NCBI RefSeq assembly: GCF_000150955.2
Contig: NC_011684.1
Location: forward strand, 620,001 to 684,000
Length of the DNA stretch: 64,000 nucleotides
Reading direction: 5' to 3'
From: Phaeodactylum tricornutum CCAP 1055/1
Lineage: Eukaryota > Bacillariophyta > Bacillariophyceae > Surirellales > Neidiaceae
Below are positions 52,869 to 62,411 of the stretch, in pieces. Below the pieces are notes generated by a model that worked only from the letters and a program-made list of their open reading frames with translations, was not told the origin of the DNA and made no database searches. Positions within the stretch are counted from its first letter, which is position 1; every line of letters begins with the position of its first letter. The translations under genes and the position numbers were made by a program.

Positions 52869-53821
52869 ATGGGGAAGGCCAAAGGGGATGGAGCCTCGAA
52901 AAAGTCAGTCCAGAAGCAAAAGCAAAAGGTGATTGAAGACAAAACATTCGGCCTCAAGAACAAGAATAAATCGAAAAAGGTTCAGCAGCATATCAATTCC
53001 GTAGAAAAGAATGTGATGAATTCAGGAGATCCAAAGATGCGGAAAATGGAGGAGCAGCGGCAAAAGGCCAAAGCCGATGCCAAGGCTCGCAAGAAGGCCG
53101 TCAAGGACGAGCAGGATGCCTTATTTGGCGCCGCGTTGTTAGCAGTTTCAAAGAAAAAGACAGTGGACAAAAAGGAAGGAAAAGTGGAAGCCGCAGGCCG
53201 TGATGCAAATGACGAGGGTACCAAAAAGAGTACCAGTAGGGCGATGAAAATGATGTACCAAATGGATGCACAAGAAATGAGCGATAAGCTGAGAGAAGAT
53301 GTGAGTAGAAATAGGGTCGTTTCAAACGAAAGTATCCATTGGTCTTGCACTGCTTGCTAATCTCGCCGGTTTCCGTTTTTTTAAAGCCAAACTATGTTCC
53401 TTCGCTAGAAGATGAGATTGAAGCGCAACGCCAGAAAAAAGTAGACGAGCTGAAAAAGTCAGGCAAAGGTACGCCGGTCACACCAGAGACCTTTCAGGTT
53501 TGGCAGGATAAGAAACGGAAAGCAAAATCTGATGCAGCCAAAAAACTCGTGGAAGCCGAGTTCAAAAAGAAAAAAGGAGGGAAAGGGCTGGCGATTCTAT
53601 CAGGGCGTGCACTATACGAATACAAAAAGGAATTGTTTGTGGATCGGGACGATGACGACCTGGACGAGGTACCGGTAGGTACTTCTCGACAAGCATCAAC
53701 CGTTGGAGATAACGAGAGCAGTGATAATGGCGACCAAGAGGTACTACACGTGGCTACTCAAGTACAGAGTGACCTCTTCTTGGAAGGCGAGGATGACGAA
53801 TTGGATGATCTTGAGGACTGA
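52869..53821 (+). CDS. DFRP1/ZC3H15 (Tma46)-like protein without CCCH zinc fingers
   Basis: Exons 52869-53300 and 53387-53821 (86-nt intron, GTGAGT...TTAAAG) give 288 residues. The N-terminus KVIEDKTFGLKNKNKSKK and the C-terminal block TPVTPETFQVWQDKKRK, with GLAILSGRALYEYKKELF, are the two hallmarks of the ZC3H15/Tma46 family. These proteins stabilise Drg1/Rbg1 GTPases on ribosomes. The two CCCH zinc fingers that normally lie between these parts are absent: there is no Cys in the region, only Lys/Ala-rich helix (KAKADAKARKKAVKDEQDAL). The acidic C-terminus (DDDDLDEVP... EDDELDDLED) fits the family's DRG-binding end. Confidence 0.85.
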
Positions 53822-53968
53822 ACTACCGTCAGTTCTTTGCTATTGAGACTTTCAATCACGAAATTTTCGAATTACTACTGACGCTTACAACGAATTGATA
53901 CTTATTCTGACGTTTCGTTTTCAAAATCTGTGTTGTATTCGGCAGCAAAGAACAGGAGAGACTGACGC

Positions 53969-54592
53969 TTACGCCTCATTCAAAGTGTCGTCATCGTCCT
54001 CGGCCCCCGGATGAATGCTATCCCATACTTTAGGGACTTTGGAACGATCCATTCCTTCGCGATGCGGGTAGTTCATGCCTTCCAAGGATCGTTGCATCTC
54101 CTCCAGCTTCTCCGGAGTGAAGTCTCCCGCAATGGCTCTCTCACGAATGTTGCGCTGGACTTCCAGCATTTGTTCGTGTAGTTCATCTCGAGTCCATGCA
54201 TTATCCGGTTTCTTGACCGTAAAGTCGTACCAAGAAGGAATCCATCGCTCACGGAATTCATCGTCCTGAGCAATTTTACGACCCAAGAAGGGGGTGGCAA
54301 AGAATACCACAAGGAATACTCCTGCGACGGTGAACTGTGCCGCCGTGGAGTCCCTGGATCCTTGGCGCGGATTTTTGGATTTGAGTTTTCCTGCTTTGAA
54401 GGCTTCACGAGCTTCGTGGTATCTTTCCATTTGCTTGTTGGCCTCCCGCATGTACTCTTCGTGAGACTTATCGTTCTTGCCAATGGCGAGCCATCGGCGA
54501 GCCGCCAGCCGCGGCAGCGACTCCGACAATACCGTTTTGACGGAATGTGGCCCGCGGGAAGCGCATCGGAGCGGCACAACGGTCGCATACAT
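53969..54592 (-). CDS. Mitochondrial single-pass membrane protein of unknown function
   Basis: 207 residues, intronless. The N-terminus (MYATVVPLRCASRGPHSVKT, then RLAARRWLA) is rich in Arg, Ser and Ala without acidic residues, as in a mitochondrial presequence. A soluble helical part follows (HEEYMREANKQMERYHEARE). There is one membrane helix near residues 87-103 (FTVAGVFLVVFFATPFLG), then a Trp-rich segment (RERWIPSWYDF) and an acidic C-terminus. The layout suits an accessory subunit of a respiratory complex or an inner-membrane assembly factor; I do not recognise the family. Confidence 0.7.
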   Translation of the reverse strand: MYATVVPLRCASRGPHSVKTVLSESLPRLAARRWLAIGKNDKSHEEYMREANKQMERYHEAREAFKAGKLKSKNPRQGSRDSTAAQFTVAGVFLVVFFATPFLGRKIAQDDEFRERWIPSWYDFTVKKPDNAWTRDELHEQMLEVQRNIRERAIAGDFTPEKLEEMQRSLEGMNYPHREGMDRSKVPKVWDSIHPGAEDDDDTLNEA

Positions 54593-55689
54593 TATACTAC
54601 TGGACTTATCAGAAGTGTGAACAGAACGTAAGGTTTCCTGTGGTAAAACGAATCCGTCTAGTAAATCTAATTCACCTTAACAGAAGTAGGGAAGGAAGAA
54701 CAGCGAACGGGTTATAGCCTTTCATCATGGCTTGGATTGGGCGATCGTCGGGTTTTCTTGTTTGGGCTGTGAGTCACAAAGGTCGGAACAGAAACGACAC
54801 CGGAGTTATAGCGGACTGTCTAACGGGAGACAGCCATTCTATATCGTATAAGACATTACGCTGTCTAAAACAAAGCGAATCGATGATCCTCAAATTTTCT
54901 CCAATTTCTTCCTTCTACATTCCGTAGCCCTATTTTACAATTAAATGGTACCGACATCACATCCTTACCGTGCAAGGCTGGCGATTGCTTCATCATCGAG
55001 CCCTTGCCAAAAGCAGGTCAACCAAGTTAGTGCTACGATACATTACATTAATAGAAACAAGTAGATGCAGTAAAGGTTACGATTTGCTCTATACACACCG
55101 AAGAAGCTCGACTGTGTGGTCGCTGCTGTCTCGGGTAGTATGGGAAACGTTCAAGATACTTTTGGAATGTCCTCGGTTCACACAGTTCGATAGTTAATTG
55201 CGGTGAGTTTTCGACTTATGTTATTGACCGGACCCGATTCTACCGTTTTTTTTTCACAGTCAAATGAGGTATGGAAAGTTCACCAAAATGCGAGATATTT
55301 CACCATGTGAGGAATGGGAGGCAACATAAATCCCCCCCTTGTTGAGCGTTTGGAAACTAGAAAGGGCGTTTTCCGAACACACGGATTGGTCAGTTTGCCG
55401 AGTCTTTGCTGTCTCAACTGCTAAAGGGTAGGGGATTTCGTGGGACTTTCTTGGTGTCCGAATGTTGGAGTACGAATGTTTCGGTCCAATGCTTCGCTTG
55501 TCCCATAAATAATATTGTGGAGCCTCCGTTGAATTTACCAAAGTTGGACAAACTGAAAATTTACATATAGTTCCAAAATCCAGCCTAATTCGGCGGGGCA
55601 ACTTGATTTTTGTGGATAGGAGATGCTGGCGCTGACTTCCTTAAGTATTTGTGTCGCTTCACGCGTAACTGATTCGTGCGGAGTACAAG

Positions 55690-55713
55690 GAAGTCCCAGC
55701 TCTGAGGGACTTC
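55690..55713. other. Perfect 8-base hairpin GAAGTCCC/GGGACTTC
   Basis: GAAGTCCC (55690-55697), eight-base loop, GGGACTTC (55706-55713). It is not inside a called gene. A structured transcript end or binding site is possible; no assignment is made. Confidence 0.4.
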
Positions 55714-55879
55714 GGATTTTTCCGTGTGGCGAAGAAACGCCAGGCCGAGATGAGCGGAATTCAAACGCAGCTTGACCAGCGTGGAACCGAGCGGGTCCAA
55801 CCGTGTGCACAAATACTTGGGAGTTGTCGTCGCCGGACCCAACCGAAGCACTCATCCACCGAAGCAGCACTGCGGATAG

Positions 55880-55888
55880 TAACTGTAA
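55880..55888 (+). promoter_or_regulatory. TAACTGTAA element upstream of the sulfotransferase-like gene
   Basis: Exact match 164 bases upstream of the ATG at 56052. Confidence 0.4.
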
Positions 55889-56051
55889 CCACTCGCACTA
55901 TCCGTATCAGCTTTTCATCGTTAGAGTCACTAACACACAAACACAGACACTCAAAGTTGGACTAATTGTTCGACGGTAAAGGACTCACTGACCAACTAGC
56001 TTGGAATCCTTTACCCTGTCTCTTTCTTCCATAAAGCTCCTTGGTTCGCTC

Positions 56052-57236
56052 ATGAGAATGTCCGCTACAACAATCAAAAACAACCACAGCAGCAGCAACG
56101 CCACTACGAAGCACGCTGCGCAGAAGAAAGCGTTGCTAACTGTGAATCGCCAGCAGAATCGACCCAACTCGGTGAGCAGCAGTCGCAAATCGCAACTATG
56201 GGTTTTGGTCCTTGCGGTCGTTGCCTTGCTACTGCTCGCCTTTCTGAGACAAGAAACCGAAAGCTTTCCCGCGTTCCCGGAATTCTCCAATAATTCAGCA
56301 TCGCGAAGTGTCAGCAAGGTCAATCCGATCCGACAAATCAGCATTTTGGGAGAGCGCAATTCCGGAACGCGATGGACGTATGAGTAAGTTGTTGCCGCAA
56401 GTTCGAAGTTGGGTTTGTTTCCGGAACAAACTCTAACTTTCACTCTCTCTGTTCTCGTCAGCCACATCTCGGAATGCTTCAATCACTCGTTGATCGTCAA
56501 GAAAGAGCTCACACGGTACAAGCATTGGTTCCAGAACGATGATCCTTCTCGCTACCCACACGATACGCTAGTCCTCGCGCAGTTCCGCAACCCCTACGAA
56601 TGGCTCAAGGCCATGGAGCACGTGCCACACCACAGCCCGGCGCATTTGCGAACAGACGAGAACACCAACACGAGCGAACGCTCAGCAGGCAACGATTGGC
56701 AGGTCTTTTTGACAAAGGCCTGGACGATGCCGCGGGTGGGCCTCGACCTGGAACTCTTCGGCAACGAAACCTGTCAAGAACATTTCGCCTACAAGGATAT
56801 TGTCAGTTGTACGGTCGAACCGCTGCCCAAGTCACACTACGGACACAAACTTCGCTACTCGGAAAATCAGCCATTCTACGAAATGCGCAACGACGGTAGT
56901 GGCATTCCCTACGACAACATTTTGGAAATGCGTACGGACAAAATCCGGAATTTCCTCTCGGTTGCTGACTTTGAAGGCGTTTCGGACGCCTGGGTACTGC
57001 AGTACGAGCATCTTGTCAAGCAAGGAACGACAAAATTGGTGGAACGTGTTGCCGAGGTGACCGGCATTGAACCGAATTGCAAACCCAAACCGCCGCAAAT
57101 TCGTAAACCGAAACAATCCCGTTTCATTTCGGCCGACATGGCCGCCCACATTCGCAATCATCTGAATTGGACAGTGGAGAATATGATCGGCTACGAGATT
57201 GAATGGGATCGGGAAAAGGAGGCAACCATCTGGTGA
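56052..57236 (+). CDS. Type II membrane sulfotransferase-like protein, two exons
   Basis: Exons 56052-56383 and 56462-57236 (78-nt intron, GTAAGT...GTCAG) give 368 residues; the splice joins RNSGTRWTY|DHISECFNHS. A Ser/Thr-rich cytosolic N-terminus precedes one hydrophobic segment (QLWVLVLAVVALLLLAFL, about residues 50-67), which suits a Golgi type II protein. QISILGERNSGTRW (about 95-108) is the phosphate-binding loop that contacts PAPS in sulfotransferases, although the family more often has a Lys there. LVLAQFRNPYEWLKAM fits the second PAPS motif (RNPY). The C-terminal half has an Arg-rich helix (RTDKIRNFL) and VLQYEHLV. Role: sulfation of a glycan or small molecule in the Golgi (inferred). 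Confidence 0.75.
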
Positions 57237-57446
57237 AAATAATATTTCGAAGATGAGTACACTCTCCAGAGGCCCGCGTTTAGAAGCAGTGTCCGTAATC
57301 ATCAGCGTACGTGTAATTGCACTAGTTTAACAAAAGCTCTGCAATATTTTTTTTAATACACGCGTGGCTCCAGGCGCTGAACCAAGACCAAGCTAACGAA
57401 AAGTGCTGCGCATCTATTTTACTGTTAGTATTCTATTGTATCAGGC

Positions 57447-58349
57447 CTACCAATCCCAAGGATTTTTCGGAGCGGAGGACCTAGAATAGGTGGGGGTCTG
57501 GTGCGATCGAGAGGCTCCTATTGGCTTTACGGCGACCACCGTCGCGCTAGCGCTACGGTAGTATTCGTGAAAACCAATACCGGTTTCCCGCTCAATTTCT
57601 TGTATACGGCTGTCACTCGCACTGCGGTGGGTGGTGGAAGGTGGCGATGACGCACCACTACTGCCTGTCTTCGTGTTCATCGTTTGCATAGCGCCTTGAG
57701 CTTGCCGCAATGCGAAATGATGAGAGGCTTCGACTACTTTTTGATCGAGAAACACAAGGCCGTCTTCATCCGCACATGCAAAGTCGCCCGTATGACAGAC
57801 AACATTGCCTACGGCGACGGGTGAATTGGTGGACGTCAGCGAGATTGTCTCAGACGTACCCGTCCGAGATACTGCACGCGGTGTGTGTCCCAGCGCCAAA
57901 ATCCCCATGGGTAATTTTGACAAGGTCGTTATGTTACGAACATATCCCTGAACGATGATACCCGACCATCCATTGACAGCAGCTGCCAAGGCGTTCTCTT
58001 CACCAAGAATTGCTGCGCGTTCGGAACAGCAGCACGTGCTGTCCAGGTCCGGACCCTCGTTGCCGATACTAGCAGAGTGACAGGAGGAGCACGAACGAAC
58101 TATTAGCAAAATACGGCCATTTCCGGATTCGAGAACGGCATTTTGTAATCTTGGATCCTCCATTGAAGCCGCGTGCACCGTCGCGACGACGCCGCTAAAC
58201 TTGAACCGCCCTCCGTATGATTTCCACAGAGAGGTGTTGTTAGGAATCCGGATTTGTTCGGGAAAGTCATCGCATAATTGGCATGATGAGGAGATGTCGA
58301 ACAAGGATGCGGATAGAGAAGAGGATAAAGGCGGAGCGTTCGACGTCAT
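57447..58349 (-). CDS. RraA-like protein (RraA/HMG aldolase fold) with altered active site
   Basis: 300 residues, intronless. The family core is clear: LCDDFPEQIRIPNN, FSGVVATVHA, NAVLESGNGRILLIVRSCSS, AAAVNGWSGIIVQGYVRNIT, MGILALGHTPRAVSRTG and GNVVCHTGDFACADEDGLV. RraA-like proteins fold as trimers. Some are aldolases (4-hydroxy-4-methyl-2-oxoglutarate) and the E. coli protein inhibits RNase E. The usual catalytic pair is Arg-Asp in GxVRD; here it reads GYVRN, so the metal-binding Asp is replaced by Asn. An insert rich in Cys (CSSCHSAS... CCCSER) and a C-terminal Ser-rich extension (about 90 residues) are unusual. Enzymatic activity is therefore doubtful. Confidence 0.8.
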   Translation of the reverse strand: MTSNAPPLSSSLSASLFDISSSCQLCDDFPEQIRIPNNTSLWKSYGGRFKFSGVVATVHAASMEDPRLQNAVLESGNGRILLIVRSCSSCHSASIGNEGPDLDSTCCCSERAAILGEENALAAAVNGWSGIIVQGYVRNITTLSKLPMGILALGHTPRAVSRTGTSETISLTSTNSPVAVGNVVCHTGDFACADEDGLVFLDQKVVEASHHFALRQAQGAMQTMNTKTGSSGASSPPSTTHRSASDSRIQEIERETGIGFHEYYRSASATVVAVKPIGASRSHQTPTYSRSSAPKNPWDW

Positions 58350-59397
58350 CGAAGAGCGTTTGTGGTTTGTGTGTGTTTGTGTGTGCTGTGGCTTCGCCCT
58401 GGGTATTATCGATCAATCTACAAATCAAACCGAGTATGTACAAACAGTGATACGTATACCTGTGTGTGCGTCTATGTGTTGAAACTACAACCTATTAGTG
58501 GTCGACCTTCATACACAGCGCAGCACCATCAGAAGTTCTAGCAGAAGCAGCCGCAACCTCAGCCGCACATGAATTCTTCACTTGATAAAAAGGTATGCAA
58601 AGGTGTTGAAGGATGTCAAGAAGCAATGAGTTTTCTCTGTTTCGCGTGCGCTGGTGGGTTGGCGGGTGTTCTTTCGAAGACTCCTCTGTCTGTGCTCGCC
58701 TCACAGGACCATGACTGTTGCAGTTCGACAACGATCGAACACCACAAACCATTTCGCTCTGACAAGGCCACATTGGAGACGACTTCCGGCGTTCGGCCAA
58801 TTTGTGAGCGGAAGAACGAATAGGAGCGGACTGCAGACAGACACCATGGACATCCTGCGGACTATGATGTAATGAATCGAAATGAACATAGAAAGAAATG
58901 TGACATTTGGTCGAATAAGTGGTCCTCCTACCGAAACCTCCATTGCGTGATTGTCGTGGTGAATGTTGTCTACGACCGTCGTCCAGAGTAGCAAGCTCCT
59001 GCAGCCCATGCTGACAGTGAAAAATGTCTTGGAGCTCCGTGGACCGGTCGGTATAAATACTTCATTGCACCCTCGACAGGCTCCGTATCGAAGGACTTAC
59101 TAATGTCTATTCTTTAGAAAGGTGGGTTCACTCTCAAAAGTTGGTTACTTACATTAACTGTCTCTCGAGTATTCACTATTGAAAATATCCGGGTCTTACT
59201 TTCAAACCCGCCCTACCTAACTACAGCTTCTCACAGCCTCGAGCGAGCGTGCGAGCGACGAAGTGGTCATCGCTAGCGTTGTGCAAATCTAGAGAGGCGG
59301 CATTGACTGACTTTACATTAGAGCCTTGTGGTTCGACACCGTCTACGTTCTGGCTGTCGACAAACACCCGTTTCCCCTATTTTTCACACTGTGTACC
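58350..59397. other. Head-to-head intergenic region, RraA-like and VPS52 genes
   Basis: About 1 kb. Contains TG-rich microsatellite-like sequence near 58365-58390 and CTGACAGTGAA at 59011. Short frames here show no signature. Confidence 0.45.
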
Positions 59398-61737
59398 ATG
59401 CAGCAACAGCAACGGCAAATCGAGAGTATTGCAAAAGGCGTCGCGAGTCTTGCACTAAAGCAGCTACCAGTTAACACCACGAATGAATCCGACCCGTCAT
59501 CTTCCTCTTACCAAAAAAACGCATTGAATAGAGATGTGGATCTTGAAGAAGCCAAAGATCATCAACTGTCAGAAGACCTGGCGTTGTTTTTAGCGAATCC
59601 TTCGCTGCGCGCTGCGCTTGCGGACGGCTCGTTGGACCTCGCTTCCTATTCTGGACAAGTCGAAGAAGAGCTACTAGATTTGGAAGCCTCGTGCATTCAG
59701 GTCTATCGAGACAAGGCGGGCGAGATCGTTTCGTTACGCTCCGACTTGCAAGAGTGTCAATCGGTTCTATCGTCGCTGCAAGAAATGCTGCTGGGATTCC
59801 AGGCTGATTTGGGAGGTTTGAGCGGGGAAATCCGACAACTGCAGGAAAAATCCCGAACATTGGATGTTCAACTCAAGAATCGGCGAGAAGCCGAAGAAGG
59901 CTTCCGTCAATTCTTAGAGCATATAATCGTTGCGCCAAATCTAGTGCACGCCATTACAACTGGATCCGTCAACACTGCGTTCCTACAAAGTGTGCAAGAA
60001 ATCGACCAAATTTACAAAAATACCCATTCCCCCACTCCGCAGCCTTGGTCCGGCGGCAAGCCGCCTTCGGATACTGTTGCTGGAAAGCAAGTCCAGGAAC
60101 AAGTTCGGAATCTACGATTGCTTGCTGTCTCGCGAGTTCGTGACTACTTCTTGTCACAATTGGTTAGTTTGCGACAACCACAGACAAATATTCGTATGAT
60201 TCAAGTCAATGGACTTCTAAAGTACGCGGAGCTTCAAGACTTTTTGGAAGAGGCCAGTCCGGAAATTGCCACTGAAATTCTGAATGTTTACACCGAGTCC
60301 ATGGGCAAGACTCTACAGCAGCTCTTTCGTACTTACCAATCGCAATTATTGCAACTCGACTTATCCAGATCGTCATCATCTCGGCACGAGGTCCTGGCCA
60401 TGGATGACGCGCTACTGAGAGATACTCTTACGACTCGTGCGAAGAAACGCGTCGATGTCTTCTGCCTTGGTACCCGAGCTACTGAATGCCTGGACGAAGA
60501 CGCTTCGAACCATGCGCAGCCAATACTGGCTCATGTAGCGTTGGCCGAACGTCAACGGTACCATTATGAACGATTATTTCGTTCTATTCTTGGGCACTTG
60601 GTGGACGCCGTAACAAACGAACATGTTTTCGGTCGTCAATTTTTCAAGCGAGATATCTTCACGCCCCTCTTCCAAAATACACTCAGTCTGCTATTGGAAC
60701 AATCTGAAAACTACTTGTTTGGTTGCTACGACGCGCTTTGTCTCCTTCTAATGATCAAGGTGACGCATTACTACCGACGCTTGATGCGATCGCGGAAAGT
60801 ACACTCGCTCGATGGTTTTTTCGATCAGCTCACTAATTTGCTTTGGCCACGCTTAAAAACTGTTATGGAGGGGCACTTACGGAGTTTGAAACAAGCGACG
60901 GCTGTCAAGTTGGGTGGTGTTGACTTGCACCCCCATGTTGTCAGCCGACGATTTGCTGAGTTCTGCTGCAGTATTCTATTGATTTTACAAAACAAGGCTT
61001 TTCACAAACAGCACGGACTTGGCAAAATATCGGGAGGAAAGTCAATGCAATCGCCTCCTGCGAAGGGATGGCCCGTTGAAAATTCGACGCCAAGCCATGC
61101 TGGTTTAGACGACTCGATTCGAAGCACGGTGGCGAACAGGAGTGCAGGGGACATGCTGTTGGAGGACCTAACAGAAATGGTGGACGCTTACGTAGCTCTG
61201 ATGGAACGATTGTCCGACGAACACACGTCGCAAAAGAGTCGTGTCGTTTTTTGGATCAATAATTTAGATGCAGTCGTCTGTATTTTTCAAGAACGTCGCG
61301 TTGTTGGCAAGGAATTCAATCGAGTTGTTGAGTTGCTGATGCAACAACGAGAAGTGTTTGTCGAAGAGGAGCTCTTGACAGGATTTTCAAAAATGATTGC
61401 CTTCGTTCAACAGACTGAGGCGCACATGGCGACCACGCCAAGGGGTGAAACCTACGATGCCAACGCAGCCGTCGTCGAAGCACTGGTACTAGACTTTGCC
61501 TCCAAATGGAAAGGAAATATTGACGTTATCAATCGCAACGTACTATCCTACTTTTCCAATTTCCGGAACGGAATGGAAATTCTCAAACAAGTATTGACGC
61601 AGCTGCTCCTTTACTACACGCGCTTTCAAGATATTATTCGAAAAGTTTGGAAAAATCGATTGCCACCCTTCTGTGAAAATCTGATCAGTACCAACATTAT
61701 TCTGACCGAGATTAAACGTTATGCACTGGCGATATGA
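59398..61737 (+). CDS. VPS52: VPS52, subunit of the GARP/EARP tethering complexes
   Basis: 779 residues from the ATG at 59398 (MQQQQRQIESIAKG), intronless; the frame is open upstream only from TTG. The N-terminal third is a coiled coil characteristic of Vps52: EEELLDLEASCIQVYRDKAGE, LQECQSVLSSLQEMLLGFQADL, LSGEIRQLQEKSRTLDVQL and NRREAEEGFRQFLEHIIVAP. The C-terminal region (RYHYERLFRSILGHLVDAV, FDQLTNLLWPRLKTVMEGHL) is the alpha-solenoid of CATCHR tethers. The complex captures endosome-derived vesicles at the trans-Golgi network. Length is close to that of other Vps52 proteins (about 640-740), with an acidic/Ser insert before the coiled coil. Confidence 0.88.
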   Translation: MQQQQRQIESIAKGVASLALKQLPVNTTNESDPSSSSYQKNALNRDVDLEEAKDHQLSEDLALFLANPSLRAALADGSLDLASYSGQVEEELLDLEASCIQVYRDKAGEIVSLRSDLQECQSVLSSLQEMLLGFQADLGGLSGEIRQLQEKSRTLDVQLKNRREAEEGFRQFLEHIIVAPNLVHAITTGSVNTAFLQSVQEIDQIYKNTHSPTPQPWSGGKPPSDTVAGKQVQEQVRNLRLLAVSRVRDYFLSQLVSLRQPQTNIRMIQVNGLLKYAELQDFLEEASPEIATEILNVYTESMGKTLQQLFRTYQSQLLQLDLSRSSSSRHEVLAMDDALLRDTLTTRAKKRVDVFCLGTRATECLDEDASNHAQPILAHVALAERQRYHYERLFRSILGHLVDAVTNEHVFGRQFFKRDIFTPLFQNTLSLLLEQSENYLFGCYDALCLLLMIKVTHYYRRLMRSRKVHSLDGFFDQLTNLLWPRLKTVMEGHLRSLKQATAVKLGGVDLHPHVVSRRFAEFCCSILLILQNKAFHKQHGLGKISGGKSMQSPPAKGWPVENSTPSHAGLDDSIRSTVANRSAGDMLLEDLTEMVDAYVALMERLSDEHTSQKSRVVFWINNLDAVVCIFQERRVVGKEFNRVVELLMQQREVFVEEELLTGFSKMIAFVQQTEAHMATTPRGETYDANAAVVEALVLDFASKWKGNIDVINRNVLSYFSNFRNGMEILKQVLTQLLLYYTRFQDIIRKVWKNRLPPFCENLISTNIILTEIKRYALAI

Positions 61738-62411
61738 AGAACACATCAATGTATCGAAGAAAAAGTCACCTATCCCTCAAAGATTTGATCCAACGAAGAA
61801 TGTTGCGCACCAACTGACAGTGAGCGAACTCTGAGCGTTCCGATTGTTCCTCACGCTCACGAGAGAATTCCAATTTCTTGGCAGAACCAAGGACGTACAT
61901 CTTAGTTTGAACGTGAGGCACAAGATTCCATACAAAAGAAGCATCATCAATTTCTATTCCAGTTCAAGTGCGGACGTTCTTTGAACCGATTTTTGGCAAA
62001 AAAACGTCTGTTGAATTTTCGAGAAGTGCTTACCGCTTACCGATCAACAAAAAGAACCTGACTTGCATTTAATTACTGACGGTATAAGCAGCTCTGAATA
62101 TGATGGCATTTCATCTTTCTTCGTACCGAAGGCGGCTTCCCGCCGGAACAAGACTGCGGCTTCGGGGAGTGGGTATTAAGCTACAAGGAGGTCTGAATGA
62201 GGACAACGACTCGACGATGACATAGCTTCTCCTGTGCCTTCCCAAATTACTGGCTAGTGCCGTGTCTACCATGCGCTTTCTACTTGCGTATGATGCTTGC
62301 ACCAACTATTGATTGATTTTGCTTGTAAATACTAGGGACGGGCTGTGTCACGTACTTTGTGTTAAATGCTTTATCAGCATGTATCCTAGACTACTCTACT
62401 CGTCGAGAATC
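61738..62411. other. Convergent intergenic region, VPS52 and Rab GDI
   Basis: About 670 bases between two 3' ends. Apart from CTGACAGTGAG at 61814, nothing is assignable. Confidence 0.5.
61814..61824 (+). promoter_or_regulatory. CTGACAGTGAG element downstream of VPS52
   Basis: Exact recurrent word 77 bases after the VPS52 stop; the only one of the exact copies lying between two gene ends. Confidence 0.3.

Larger units (their letters stand above)
54593..56051. other. Head-to-head intergenic region with a hairpin and one TAACTGTAA
   Basis: About 1.46 kb. A possible first exon (54727, MAWIGRSSGFLVWA before GTGAGT) has no matching second exon. A perfect hairpin is at 55690 and TAACTGTAA at 55880. 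Other frames lack signatures. Confidence 0.45.

Noticed and set aside
54727-54927. Possible first exon MAWIGRSSGFLVWA before GTGAGT
   Set aside because: No second exon with coding character follows within 1 kb.
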